Positions 30,301 to 41,133 of a stretch of DNA of 64,000 nucleotides are shown piece by piece; position 1 is the stretch's first letter, and each line of letters starts with the position of its first letter. The position numbers and the translations under genes were made by a program. This DNA is from Blastocladiella emersonii ATCC 22665 (lineage: Eukaryota; Blastocladiomycota; Blastocladiomycetes; Blastocladiales; Blastocladiaceae). A model generated the notes under the pieces. It was given only the letters and a program-made list of their open reading frames with translations, ran no database searches and was not told the origin of the DNA. Location: positions 1,240,001-1,304,000 of the forward strand of contig JANHCV010000010.1 in NCBI GenBank assembly GCA_025594325.1, written 5' to 3'.

Positions 30301-31552
30301 GCTTCCCGCGGCGGCGCGAGGCCGGCTTGGTCGGCGTAGTGGTGGCGGCAGCGGTCGACGGGAGGGGAGGAGGGAGGAGGGGAGGAGCGACGACGGTTTC
30401 GGGGGTCGAGGTGGCCACGGGGACGGAGACAGATACAGGTGCGGGAGGAACGGGAACGGGTGCAGGCGGCGGCGGGGGTAACGGGAGAGGTGCGGCAGCT
30501 GAGGGAGCGTCGACCGCGGCGACAGCGGGAGCGGGAGCGGGAGCGGGAGCGGGAGCGGGGGCGGGAGCGGGGGCGGGAGCGGGGGCGGGACGAGCAGCGT
30601 CCAAGGGCGGGGACACGACGGGCGGGATCGACTGCGAGACTGACGACGCACGCGCCGCGCGCGGATCGGCGGGGAGCGGACCGGTATCAGCGAGCGGGGC
30701 AGCATCGGGCGGGCGCGTCGAGTTGGCGGGCGACGGAGTGGTCCACGCCGCCATGTTGCGGGACCCGGCGCGCGAGCGGCGCGGCGTGGACCACCCGCCG
30801 CCGTCGTCGGTGCCCGCGTCGTCGGACGGCGGAGCGAGGTCGGACGCCGATGCGGATGCGGTTCGGCTCCGGGCAGGGTAGGCCGAGGACTTGCCGCTCG
30901 CGACGCGCGGCGTCCGGTCAAAGTCGCTGCCGCCGCTTCCGCTGCTGCTCGAGTGGGCGAGCTTTGGCGGTCGCTGCTGCTGCACGACGGGTGGTGTTGC
31001 GGGCGGATCGGCAGCGGGCCGTGCAGGCGGCTTGGACGGCGTCGCTGGCCAGGTGCCGGGCGAGACGGGCGGGATGTGGACGATGGTGCGCAGCGTTGGT
31101 GGGGTCGCTGGCGCGCTCGCTCGCTGCACAGAGGGCGACGTGCTGCTGCTGCTACTCGATCTGCTGCCCGATGCGGGCCATGGCGCGAGCGGCGACGCGG
31201 GCGCCGGCGAAGAAGACGGCGTCGACACAGCCGATCGCGTCGGCGTGCCGGGTGCGGAAGACTTTCGCTGCAACGCGGGCGAGCCGGAGGCGCCACGCTT
31301 GGCGGATCCAGCAGCAGCAGCAGCGGCCTGCGGCTGGCGGCGGCCCGACTCGGCGGCGGCGGCGGCGGCGAGCAGCGAGTCGCGGTGCTGGCGCACGACG
31401 AGGTTGGCGAGGAGTCCGAACAGGAGGCCGAGCAGGGTCGATCCGAAGCACGAGAAGATGAGGACGACGGCAATGAGGAAGCCGACCAGCGTCGACACGG
31501 GCGACAGGCCGACGAAGGACAGCGCGGCGAGGGTCTTGCCGTGCGACACCAT
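27330..31552 (-). CDS. Large low-complexity protein with N-terminal membrane hairpin
   Basis: Two long minus-strand frames join into one gene: exon 1 is 31552-29962 and exon 2 is 29890-27330, separated by a 71-nt intron (GTACGC, branch-like CTGAC, TTTGTAG). The product is 1383 residues. The start chosen is MVSHGKTLAAL, just before two adjacent hydrophobic stretches (LSPVSTLVGFLIAVVLIFSC and GSTLLGLLFGLLANLVV) at about residues 12-50 that could form a hairpin. Everything after is Pro/Ala/Ser-rich, with a (PA)n run near 340-360, a basic RRRGKRSKGGKRDS patch and, in exon 2, many GYP/YG-rich segments. The family is unrecognised. A membrane-anchored disordered protein of the endomembrane system is a guess only. 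Confidence 0.7.
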
Positions 31553-32640
31553 GGCGATGATTCGGTTGGTTGGAGGGTTGAAAGGTTGGAGGGTATTCAG
31601 AGTGCCGCGTTGATGGTGGACAACGAAGCGGACGCTGCGCGAGGGCGGATGCGGTCCCGAGTCGAAGCGTCGAGCGGCGGGCGGCAAAAAGTCCCGGCGG
31701 GGGCGTGGCAGGGCGCGCCGGGGCGGAGCGGATGCGTTGCAGGGAGTCGCGGCCTCGGCCGGTCTAAGCTTCGTAGCGGTCAAGGGCGGGCGGGGGGGGG
31801 GGGGGAGGGGGAGAGCTTGAGCCACACGCGCGCGTTGGCGGGGGAGAGCAGCGGAGATGGCACGGCAAGGGACAAGCGTTTCGCTCAGCGCGGCCCCCGT
31901 GGTCGCTGCGTGACGCTCAACCCGCTCAACACGGACAGCCCGAGAACGGGGACCTCGCCGTGCCCACCCACACCCGGCAAATCACTCGCGCCGGCCCTGA
32001 TCCTGGCCTAATCGATCCCTGAGCACGCTCTCCAGCAACCCGCTTCACTGAGCGACGATCCGCTCCGTCCCAGCGCGTCAGCAGCGAGCGGTCGCTGATT
32101 TCTTCCGACGCAACGTCAAACGACGGCCGCAAACACACGGCACGGCGTGCGGGGAGCTGAAACGAGATTCCGGCCCGTCGATCACTGGCGCGCGAAGAAA
32201 AAAAGTGACGCAGCCGCGGTCACGCGCGCGCAGCGTGACTCTGATCGAGATGTGATCTCGAACCGCGAGACACTCGTGTCCCCGCGCTGCGCCACGCGCG
32301 CCATCGCCACTTCATTTCGCGCTCGCCCGCCCAACCAGCTGCCCGCGCGCCCTCATGAGCTTGCAAAATGAACCGAGATGCTCGCCCGAGCGTCCCTGCA
32401 TTTGCCAAGCCACCTCCACTCCCGCCCGCACTCGATTGCTGCAAGCGCGGTTTTCCGCGGGCGCGCACAGGGCGGGCGGAGGCTTCCATAAAGCTCAGCT
32501 TGTCCCCGCCCACCGCTGCGGCTCCCGCTATCCTACTGACCATATAGACTCGAGGGAACTGTGTTCCCCCGCTAGACAATCATCGTTCGTTTACCAACCA
32601 CTCCATCCACCTTCTCCATCACCACCTCCTTGCCTTCACG
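31553..32640. other. Divergent intergenic region
   Basis: About 1.1 kb between two genes transcribed away from each other (minus from 31552, plus from 32641). It holds a 14-G run and no recognisable gene. Promoters and 5' leaders of both genes must lie here. Confidence 0.55.
31792..31805 (+). repeat. Poly-G run (14 nt)
   Basis: Fourteen consecutive G residues, followed by AGGGGGAG. Length errors in sequencing are likely here. Confidence 0.9.
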
Positions 32641-33837
32641 ATGCACGCCTCGGTCGTCAACCTCCTCCTCATCGCCCTCGCCGTTGCCGCCACGGCTCCG
32701 GGCGCCGACGCCTCGGCCAACATCGTCATCGGGACGCCCTCGACGAGCCCCATCACCATCGGCACGGGTTCGGGCTCCGGTTCCGCGCCCTCGACGCCGC
32801 CGTCGACGCCCACGGGCCCCGTCGAGTCGTACCAGCAGGAGCTGCTCAACCTGGTCAACGAGCACCGCCGCAGCATCGGCGCGCAGCCGCTGTGCCTGAC
32901 GCCGACGCTCAACGACGCGGCCACGGTCCACTCGCTCGACATGGCCGCCAACCGGTACATGGCGCACGAGGGCACGCGCGGCGAGTCGCCCTTCGACCGC
33001 ATGCGCAACACGGGCTACACGGGCTTCACGGCCGCCGCCGAGAACGTGGCCTTCGCGAGCACGGGCGGCTCGCTCATGGGCGAGACGGCGCAGAGCGCCT
33101 ACAAGTCGTGGATCAACTCGGCCGGCCACCGCGCCAACATCGAGAACCCCGCCTACAACCAGATGGGCGCCGCCCGCGCGCTCGGCAACTGCCCCGGCTC
33201 GGCCGGCGGCATGCAGTGCGCCTACTGGACCCAGACGTTCGGCACCAACAACCTGAACCAGTACGGGTGCGCCGGCGACGGCTACGGCAAGCCCGCGGCT
33301 CCCGCGCCCGCGTCGGCCCCCGCCAAGGTCGTAGCCGCTGCTGAGCAGCCCAAGCCCAAGGCGCCCAAGCCCGCGCCCGAGCAGAACGGCGTCGAGGCCA
33401 CGCACACCGAGGCGCCCAAGGCCGTCGACCCCGCTACCTCGCTCACGACGCCGCCCGCGCAGCCCGCGCCCGCGGCCAAGAGGTACAACCACGGCGGCCG
33501 GCCCGCTGCTCCCGCTGCAGGCACCGACCCGGCTCGCTCTGACGGCGGTGACAAGAAGCACAGCGGCTACGGCGGCAGCCGTCCCGCGCCCGCGGCGACC
33601 GCTGACGCGGGCTACGCGAAGCCCTCGCCGTCGCCCGCCGCTGTCGACCCCGCGTCGAACGCGTCGTACGGCCGCGACTCGGAGGCGCCCGCGGCCCCCG
33701 CGGCGGCCGACCCGGCTGGTAACGGGTACGGCGCGGCCAAGCCCGTGGCCAAGAAGCCCAAGGCGTGCCGCAAGCGCCGCACGGCGCCCCAGGGCCAGGA
33801 TCCCGCCAAGGGCGCGGGGTACGGGTCCAAGTACTAG
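32641..33837 (+). CDS. Secreted CAP (SCP/PR-1) domain protein
   Basis: A 398-residue single-exon protein. Residues 1-24 are a signal peptide (hydrophobic LLLIALAVAATA, small residues at the cut). A Ser/Gly/Pro/Thr linker precedes a CAP domain at about 66-205: YQQELLNLVNEHRRSIG, VHSLDMA with the first His, ENVAF, GHRANIENP with the second His, and CAYWTQTFG. This is the usual order of CAP motifs and the His/Glu tetrad of the cleft appears to be present. The last 190 residues are Ala/Pro/Lys-rich with repeated GYG and PAAP units, typical of wall-associated extensions. Fungal CAP proteins bind sterols or act at the cell surface; which applies here is unknown. Confidence 0.9.
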   Translation: MHASVVNLLLIALAVAATAPGADASANIVIGTPSTSPITIGTGSGSGSAPSTPPSTPTGPVESYQQELLNLVNEHRRSIGAQPLCLTPTLNDAATVHSLDMAANRYMAHEGTRGESPFDRMRNTGYTGFTAAAENVAFASTGGSLMGETAQSAYKSWINSAGHRANIENPAYNQMGAARALGNCPGSAGGMQCAYWTQTFGTNNLNQYGCAGDGYGKPAAPAPASAPAKVVAAAEQPKPKAPKPAPEQNGVEATHTEAPKAVDPATSLTTPPAQPAPAAKRYNHGGRPAAPAAGTDPARSDGGDKKHSGYGGSRPAPAATADAGYAKPSPSPAAVDPASNASYGRDSEAPAAPAAADPAGNGYGAAKPVAKKPKACRKRRTAPQGQDPAKGAGYGSKY

Positions 33838-34064
33838 AGGGTGAGTGATGGATGTACAGTTTGACGTTTTCACCCCGTGGATGAGTTGGTTATACATACA
33901 CTTTTCTTCCTGATCAACGGATAGTTCGGAAGGTGATCGCGAGCTCAAGCTCAGTAAGTTTCTTCAAGCAAGGGGTTCGCGACCCCTTCATCGCGCGCGG
34001 CCGATGGTAAAGCGTATCGCTCGGTCCATGGCATCATGTAGTTGGTTACGGAATAGTTTTCAGA

Positions 34065-34136
34065 GGGGCGTTGGCGCAATGGTAGCGCGTTTGACTCCAG
34101 ATCAAAAGGTTGGGTGTTCGACTCACTCACGCCTCA
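34065..34136 (+). tRNA. tRNA-Trp (CCA)
   Basis: A complete 72-nt cloverleaf without intron. Acceptor strands are 34065-34071 (GGGGCGT) and 34129-34135 (ACGCCTC), with one G-T pair. The D arm is 34074-34088 (GCGC/GCGC). The anticodon arm is 34090-34106 (TTTGA/TCAAA) with loop CTCCAGA and anticodon CCA at 34097-34099. The T arm is 34112-34128 with loop TTCGACT. The discriminator is A, as in eukaryotic tRNA-Trp. CCA is not encoded, as expected for a nuclear gene. Confidence 0.92.
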
Positions 34137-34139
34137 CTC

Positions 34140-34145
34140 TTTTTT
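34140..34145 (+). terminator. RNA polymerase III terminator of tRNA-Trp
   Basis: Six T residues begin 3 nt after the discriminator base of the tRNA, the standard Pol III stop signal. Confidence 0.85.
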
Positions 34146-34302
34146 CGTTTTAGCCTTTATTTTTGGCACGCTAAGCTGTCGCGATAAACGTCACAATGTT
34201 TGATTTTGAAAGCAACGGCAGGGCTAGGCGCGCACTTATTCGACACGGCAGTGCGCGAGTCGCGCGGGCACGCGGAGACTGAGGACTGACCAACCACTGG
34301 TT

Positions 34303-34602
34303 GTGTGGCACAACACGCGCACTGCACGCCTGACCGATCTCAGTCAGGTCCGCAATCGTGTCACTCTGTGCGAGGTTGTAGCTGACCTCGTGTTTCCGAC
34401 CTACAGGGCGCAGGAGCACCCGACTGGGGTATATGGACTCCGATCGTTCGCGATCGCGCTCGTGCGTCTGATCGAGCTTTCACTTCTCGCTTCAGCTGCA
34501 CGCGACCGGGCCGTTCAGATGCTCGACAAGCGGGTGGAGTCGATCGCTTTGGCCAGCACCGGCACGAGCGGCGAGGCAAGTATGTCCTCTTTGAGCATGT
34601 AG
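34303..34602 (+). pseudogene. BTB-protein relic, C-terminal part
   Basis: The stretch ALVRLIELSLLASAARDRAV followed by QMLDKRVESIA aligns with the end of the BTB protein at 35639-36139 (NLVELCEMLELPRLAAAASD followed by RVIALLGKWVASIA). The upstream BTB fold is not visible in this frame. It appears to be a decayed partial duplicate of the neighbouring BTB gene. Confidence 0.5.
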
Positions 34603-35638
34603 TGCGCGTCACCAGCTGGCCACGAGTTGTCCTGTGATTTATCGAAGAATTGGGATATGTGTTGACGATCAAAATAATGGCTCATCTGATGGCTGGTGGC
34701 GATCGGAAGCCTACCTCGAGCTTCGGCTGACGCGTCGGTTACAACACGTGAGTGGCGAAGCCCGCAAGGGCCTCGCGTACGGTCGCGCCTCATTCTCGAC
34801 GAACAACACAGCATCACTATTGACCTTTAGCTAAGCGCTAGCAGGCGTCTGGCATCAGGCCGTAGTGTAAATGGCTGGAACGGCGGCGATAATGATTAGA
34901 GAAGTGACGAGCACGTGGCCACGATGCATGCATACCCTGCGTGACCCGCACTTCGTCAATGCTATCATCGTGTTCATCAAGCGAAAGGCAGACCAGGCTT
35001 TCGCTCTCTCCCGGACCTTGACAAAAGGTGGACGCCTCATATTCTGCTTGCCGTCGTCCGTCGCGCACACATCCTCAGCGTCCACGAACGTTTCGCCTGC
35101 TCCACCATGTCGTACCCGTTACGTATGAACACGCATTTTTGACGAAGATGCAAGAGCGATATCTGATACAGTTGCCTCGCGAACAACAGATTACCTTCTC
35201 GTCCGCGGTCCGCCATAACGGGCCACCCGTGGGCTTCACCTTTTTCGCGAACCGAATGGATGTTGAGCGTCACAAGGCCGCCGCGTTCCAGACTGCCACG
35301 ACAAGCCTGCCGGCACAGCTCGGTGCGAGGTCCTTTGCGCTATTTGTGTCACGCCGGCACACTAGCAGCACCGTCAAGGCCAACTTGGACGTCGGGCTGA
35401 TTCTGCTGCCAATCGTCGGTGCGCGAACCGCGGTCTCGCTTCGGTTCTGCATAACGTGCACTTCGTGCGACGGCAAGCAGACGAACGACTACGGCATCGC
35501 TGCAGAAAACGCTGGGGAGCAGTCACGGACGCTTGTGCCCTAGGTCTACTCGTTTTGGGGGTGGCCTGGAAAACTTGCACTCGTTCACTGTCACATTCGA
35601 GCGGGTGGTCGCCTTTCATCCGCGACTCGTCCGCGACC
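34603..35638. other. Region between BTB relic and BTB gene, unclear coding
   Basis: An open frame at about 35149-35542 (MQERYLIQLPREQQITFSSA...) is followed, in other frames, by WKTCTRSLSHSSGWSPFIRD just before the BTB start. The GWSPFI segment is reminiscent of the end of a MATH domain, so an N-terminal MATH-like part of the BTB protein may be encoded here with introns or frameshifts that I could not resolve. Nothing else is recognised. Confidence 0.3.
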
Positions 35639-36139
35639 ATGTCCAACCTGACACGCACCCTCAACGATCCCCAGCTTTGCGACGTTGTGTTCAACGTGGG
35701 CGTAGAAGGAACCGAGATCCGTGTTTCTCGCGTAGTGTTCGCTTCCGTGTCGCCCTTCCTCAACCGCATTTTCTCGGGCAACTGGCGCGAGTCCAACCAT
35801 CCCATCGCGCTGACAACATGGCACCCGGCGGCCTTTGGGATCGCACTCCTTCACCTCTACTGCGGGTGGACCCCGCGCGAGCAGCTCCCGGAGGGGCTGA
35901 ACAATTTGACCGAGTCGCTCAACCTCGACCTCGAAGCCGTGGCCCTGCACACATGGATCAACCTCGTTGAACTGTGTGAAATGCTCGAGCTGCCGCGTCT
36001 TGCCGCGGCAGCAAGCGATAGGGTGATTGCGCTGCTCGGCAAGTGGGTCGCTTCAATTGCAGGGTCAAGTGTCAACGAGGAACCGCGCAGTAGCGTGGAC
36101 CGGACGCAGGAGTGGCTCGAGTCGAAGGGTATTCGTTAA
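35639..36139 (+). CDS. BTB/POZ domain protein
   Basis: From MSNLTRTLNDPQLCDVVFNV the sequence reads as a BTB fold: DVVFNVGVEGTEIRVSRVVF (strand and first helix), SPFLNRIFSGNWRES, then WHPAAFGIALLHLYCGW. A helical tail follows (NLVELCEMLELPRLAAAASD). The length from this Met is 166 residues. The frame continues upstream without a stop to 35456, so the protein may begin earlier and might carry a MATH-like domain. BTB proteins typically link substrates to Cullin-3 or act in transcription; the partner here is unknown. Its 3' end is convergent with MOB1, 400 nt away. Confidence 0.75.
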   Translation: MSNLTRTLNDPQLCDVVFNVGVEGTEIRVSRVVFASVSPFLNRIFSGNWRESNHPIALTTWHPAAFGIALLHLYCGWTPREQLPEGLNNLTESLNLDLEAVALHTWINLVELCEMLELPRLAAAASDRVIALLGKWVASIAGSSVNEEPRSSVDRTQEWLESKGIR

Positions 36140-36543
36140 TATCAGCGCGGTTGGTTTCACCTTTATTTATCTATTTTTATGTTTACTGCCAAATTCATCT
36201 CCCTATCACCGCGTGCGAGTGCGGCCGAGGACGCGGTGGTCATGGCACGTGAGTGGCGGAGCGCGGACTTGTTGGCCCGAAGATATGGCTGGTTTATGCA
36301 AGCGTGTCACGGACCACATCCCACAATGTAAAACGCTGTCGAGTGGCCCCAACGCTGCGCTCATTTGTACAGTTTTGCGCCGTGCGCCATGTGAAGCCAG
36401 CGCAAACTTGCGACCAGTATTGGACTAACGCTCGGCCCGCTGCTCAACGCATTTCTCCGAGTTGAGAGTGCCCAATGACCGACGCTACTCCAAAAGCTCT
36501 ATATTCACCATCATCACCATCACCATCATCGCTAACCCGTACG
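36140..36543. other. Convergent intergenic region
   Basis: About 400 nt of lower-GC sequence between the 3' ends of the BTB and MOB1 genes. It contains an (ATCACC)n-like stretch near 36508-36530. No gene seen. Confidence 0.5.
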
Positions 36544-37503
36544 CTACGCCTTCTCGGTCAGCGTGACAATCAGCTCGCGGAGGGGCTCAAGCTCCTTCTT
36601 GTCGATGAGGTGGAACTCCTGGACAAAGAAGATAAAGTGCTTGAAGGAGGTGTTGAGGTGGGCCTCCTCGCCGAGCGAGACGATGCGCGGGAAGTGCGAG
36701 TGGTAGATGTGGGCGTAGACGCGGAACAGGCGCTTGAAGATGGTGGAGACCGTCGACTTGAAGTTTTTCGGGAACGGCGCGCCTGTGAGATGAGTCCGCC
36801 GGGTTAGTGCGCGTGAGGGCGGTGGTGAGTGTGGGTGGGGTGGGGGCGCGAGTACCGATCTTGCTCGGGAACACGGCCTCGTCCTCGAACTGCGATTGCA
36901 CCCACGTCTAGATGGACGCGTGGTCAAGTGTCAGCGGCGTCGACTCGCACACAGGCGTGTTCGCGTACCATGAGGTAGTCGACGTACTCGGGCGCCGACA
37001 CCTTGACGGGCTTCTTGAACTGGACGCCGTCGCACCAGTGGTACTCGTATCTGAGCGTGCGGGGCGGTCAGCGGCATACGTACAACACGCTCCTCGTCGC
37101 AGCGTACTTTGGCCCAGCCGTCATGATCGGGCAGTCCTGCGGGCTGCACCACTCGGAGATGGTGCCGTACAGCATGTTGATCTGGTTGAAGAAGTCGACG
37201 GCTACACATCCCGTAAACGTCAGCCCACGACCGTGAACACAGTCCCGGTCAACGCACTGTTCACGGCGAGCCACTCGTTCTCGTCCTCGCCGTCGGGCAG
37301 GACGACGGCGAGGCGCAGGTTGCCGGACCCGAGCGTGGCCTCGGCATACTTTTTCAGCTGGTGCTGCTTGGTGCCCTCGGGGATGTTCTTCTTGGGCTTG
37401 AACGTCTTGTTCTTGTTCCTTGAGACGCGCACGCGGGCGTCAGGTCATTGCGCGCGGATCGGCGAGCGGCGCACGGCGCGGCGTACAGGCCGAGAAAGTT
37501 CAT
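36544..37503 (-). CDS. MOB1: MOB1 kinase activator (Hippo/MEN-SIN pathway)
   Basis: Six exons on the minus strand, 37503-37487, 37418-37258, 37201-37108, 37050-36969, 36907-36856 and 36782-36544, with introns of 56-73 nt, encode 214 residues, matching the usual 210-220. All phases agree. Landmarks are [13 protein letters not shown] near the start, [31 protein letters not shown], zinc ligands Cys78 and Cys83 (WCSPQDC), [15 protein letters not shown], and His160 and His165 (HIYHSHF) completing the zinc site. MOB1 binds and activates NDR/LATS-type kinases to control mitotic exit, septation and polarity. It is divergent from the coiled-coil gene at 37722. The first exon is only 17 nt. Confidence 0.95.
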
Positions 37504-37721
37504 GGTGTCGGGTCCGTTGCAGCAGCTGAATCCATGGGCGCCTCCGCGCGGTCCGATCGTGAGGAGGAGGGGGGGGGGAGAGCAGGGGCCCTTTCGGCCG
37601 GCGAGATGGTCGACGCGTCGCGCCGCCTCGCGCGTGTCTCGCCACCCGCCACGCTGCATCACATGCCCGCGTCTCCACCCTCTTTCTGCTTCCCCACCAC
37701 CACCCACGAAGACTCGATGCA
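37504..37721. promoter_or_regulatory. 218-nt bidirectional promoter region
   Basis: The start codons of MOB1 (minus) and the 37722 gene (plus) are 218 nt apart, so both must be driven from this segment. It contains a G-rich tract (37566-37580) and an ACGCGT hexamer near 37613. No TATA-like box is evident. Confidence 0.5.
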
Positions 37722-38676
37722 ATGAACACAGACCACGCAAGCACCCTCGTGTCCCGCCTCCCGCTGCGCGAGGGCCTCGAGTCCAAGAGCTCGGCGGCGC
37801 GCCGGTTCGACGCGCACCAGGTGAGCCACGCGACGCGGCGCACCGCCGACCTCGCGCGCCGGTCCACCGTGCAGAAGAACCGCGAGCAGACACAGAGGGT
37901 GCAGTCTGCGCCGGTCCTGTCGACGGCGGCCCGCGCCGAGGCGAGGTGGCGGAGCAGCAGCAGCCAGACGTTGTCGGCGTCGTCAGCGGTCGAGTCGGTC
38001 CTAGACCGTCAAGTACGGCTGCATGGAATGCCGTCATGGACGCGACGCTAACGCATCCAGCACAGGAAAACGACCGCGAGCACCGCGCAACCGTGTCCCG
38101 CGCGCGCGCCGAGGCGAGGGAGCGCGAGCGGCAGCTGGTGCGCCTGCGCCGGCGGCAGGCCGACACGCGCGCCGAGCTGCACGGGTTCGAGCTGCGCCAG
38201 CGGTGGCGCGACGAGCGGGTACGCCTCTCACTGCCGTTCCCTCCCTGCACACCAACTGACCCTTCATGTAGATCCTTGACGCGCTACTAAAAGAGTCCGC
38301 CGCGCGGCAACGCCTCGCCGAGTCCGACGCACGGCGCCTCGCCCACGACCGCGAAGCGCAGCGTCGGCGCGACGCCGAGAAACGTGCCGCGGCGCGCGCG
38401 CACTACGTGGCCGACCAGCTGCGTCTGCTCGAGGAAGAGCTCGAGCGCGTGCGCCTCGACGAGGAAGTGGCGCGCAAGGCGCGCGCGGCGGACGAGCGGC
38501 GGCGCGTGCGCGAGGAAAAGGAGGCGATCCGGCGGCAGCTCGCGGGGATCAAGGACCGGCTGCGCGCCGAGGAGGAGGCGGACCGCGACCGCGTCGAGGC
38601 GACCGTCGAGCGTGCGAGGGGGCGGATTCAGGCGGTCGCGCTGGTGCGAGGCGAGCGGAGGGCGGTCGCGAGGTAG
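37722..38676 (+). CDS. Arg/Glu-rich coiled-coil protein
   Basis: Exons 37722-38012, 38066-38218 and 38272-38676, all phase 0 with 53-nt introns (GTACGG...CACAG, GTACGC...TGTAG), give 282 residues. The first 95 residues are polar (STLVSRLPLREGLESKSSAA). From about residue 100 the protein is a continuous Arg/Glu/Ala coiled coil (RQRLAESDARRLAHDREAQR, VADQLRLLEEELERVRLDEE). Such compositions occur in ciliary and basal-body proteins. If the organism has flagellated zoospores that would fit, but no named family is recognised and this is speculation. It shares its promoter with MOB1. Confidence 0.75.
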
Positions 38677-38757
38677 ACTGGGGAGGGGAGATATATTACA
38701 GCACGGCACTTGGGAATGGAATGGATGGACAGACGGATAGTAGTTCTTCTTTGCGAC

Positions 38758-41133
38758 TCAACGCAGGAGGGACGAGGGAGGAGGGGCGGGCGCGGTGAGC
38801 CCGCCGCCCGCAACGGCTGGCTTGCACGGGGCGACTGACACCACGTCGGCGGCCTCGACCACCGCGTCCAGGATCTGGTTGACGGGCGCAACGGCGACAT
38901 CCGGCCGAACCTCGTCGTCGACGTGCCCCGCCGGCGGCGCGTCGCCCACGACGTTCTTGCGCGCCTTGTGCCCCTTCGACTTCTTCTTCTTGTCGCGCTT
39001 CTCTTCGTCGCCCTCAACCACGGGCGGCGCGACCCACCCGTTGGGCGGCTCCCACGGCGTGAACCCGACGGCGGCGTCGGTGGTGGCGACGAGCGTCTCG
39101 TGGGACTCGGGCCCCTTTCCGGAAAACACGACGCGCAGGCCGCCCGCGCCTGCCAGGTAGATGCGGCCGCGCGGCGTGCAGACCACGGGGATCTGCAGGG
39201 CGTACCGGAGCGACTTGGCGGGGACGTGCTGTTTCGGGGACGACGCGGCGGGCAGCATGTCCGGGTCCTTCCCACCGCTGCCAGCGGCGCTGGCGACGGG
39301 CACCGCGTACTGCTTATGTCGGAGCACCGTCTTGGTCCCGCGGGGCATCCCCGACAGGTCGTACGGGACGAGGAACACCTTGAGCGCGGTGCGGTGCGGG
39401 TTCTTGATCACCACCTGCAGCTGGCCGCGCGCCGGGACGCGGTACCCGCCGGGCACGCCCTCGCGGGAGGTGGACGAAGAGGCGAGGTCGCGGTCGCTGC
39501 CGCGCGTGGCGGCGGAGGGGGAGGTGGGCAGCGTGTCGAGGTCAATCACGCCGACGTACGGCGACCACGCGGGCGACGCGCCCGTGGGCGAGCCGGAGAC
39601 GGGGAGGGTGCGGGTCGCAGCGGGCTGCGGCGACGAGGACGGGGAGGCGATGGGCGAGTCGGTTGCTGTCGCGGCCCACCAGCCCGTCGCAGGGCGCGGC
39701 GAGACGGCCGAGGCCATGGGAGACGCGCGCCACCACGGTGCAGCCGTCGTCGATGTCGGCGGCGAGTTGAGCACCCCCGTCGGCGGGGACGACGGCGACC
39801 CGGTCCCCGCCACGGGCTCGGCGTTGTTGGCGGCGAGGTCGTAGTAGTGGGCGGAAAAGTCGACCGAGACGTGCGGCGGGCACCGCAGCGCCGACTTGCA
39901 CTTGCCGAGGCCCATGACGCCGAGCGTGGCGGAGAAGACGATCGGGTTCGACGGGCGGACCGACAGGCGGCCGGACAGGAGCGATTCCTGTTCGGGGGAC
40001 GTTAGCACTGGTCGTGAAGTGACCTAGCCAAGTGTACGGACCTCGTAGCTCCCAACAAACTTGGACGGCGACGCCGACGCGACCCCGCTCGCACGGCGCC
40101 CCGACGGCGTACGCGCGAGACCCGGCTCCGGGTTCGGGACCAGCGGCCCATCGAGCGGCGCCGCCGTGGACTCACCCAGGTCCTCGTCTGAACTACTCGG
40201 CGAAAGCGACGAGCTCGACGCGGCGCGGATCACGCGCCCGATACGCAGGAGCGACGGGCGGCGGCGCGGCGGGGACGCGGGGCTCGGCGCGCACCCGACG
40301 AGCGAGCCGAGGCGGAGCGGCGCCGCGCGCTGCTGCTGTTGGGGGGACTCGATGCCGCGCGTCACGACCTCGAGTTTGGGCGGCGAGGACGAGTCGGCGA
40401 AGCGCGGCGGCGGGGACGGCGGCATAGGTGGCGGGACGACGACGGTCGCGGCGGCGGCGGCGGCAGCGCGCACGCGGTCGTCGTGCAGGCGCGTGTACCG
40501 GAACGGATCGCGGTTCTCGGGCGACGCGAGCATCGGGGCGGCGGCGGCGAACGGGATTCCGCGGCCGCTGCGGGTCAGGCCCGCCTCTTCATCCTCCTCC
40601 TCCTCGGGTTCGTCACGGAACGAAACCGGCGAGGACGCGATCGGGATAGGTATCGACGGCGACCGCGGGGGCAGCGGTACAAGCGCATCACCTAGCAGTG
40701 GGCCGTCGATGGCGGCACACAGCGGCGACGGCAGCGGGGACGCGCGCAGGCGCGGCGACCCGATGGGGCTCGAGACCGGACTCACCCGAGGGCTGACCTG
40801 GACGAGGTGCGCCTGGGCGAGGATGGTCGACGAAGCCGAGGGTGTCGCGCTGCCGCTGTCGAGCGCCCACACCGAGTACGGCAGGCCCGGCGAGCCCGGC
40901 GGCGTGGTGGACGAGGCGGACAGACCGCCGCTGCCGCCGAGCTGCACGGCCGATTTGCGGCGCAGCAGGTGGGCGGGCGCGGCGAGATCGAGCGGCGGCG
41001 GCAGGCATGGTGAGGCGGTAGTGGTGGGAGGAGAAGGGGCGGCGGTCAAGGGCGAGTGCACGCAGGCCGCGGCGGGGGCCAGCGGGGCCGGCGACGAGGC
41101 GGCGGACCGCGAGCCGCCTTGGATGACGGGCAT
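38758..41133 (-). CDS. Atos/FAM214-type protein
   Basis: Exons 41133-40042 and 39987-38758 with a 54-nt intron (GTCCGT...AACAG), phase 0, give 773 residues. The join creates KFVGSYEESLLSGRLS, the start of the conserved Atos region, which supports the splice. The region continues with CPPHVSVDFSAHYYDL, a disordered loop, ARGQLQVVIKNPHRTALKVF followed by LVPYDLSGMP, LRYALQIPV and GRIYLAGAGGLRVVFSGK, the pattern of the C-terminal domain of FAM214/Atos proteins. The N-terminal 360 residues are Ser/Pro-rich with an acidic EEEEDEE patch. Drosophila Atos is a nuclear regulator of metabolic genes; fungal function is undescribed as far as I know. The start at MPVIQGG is the first good Met. Confidence 0.75.
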
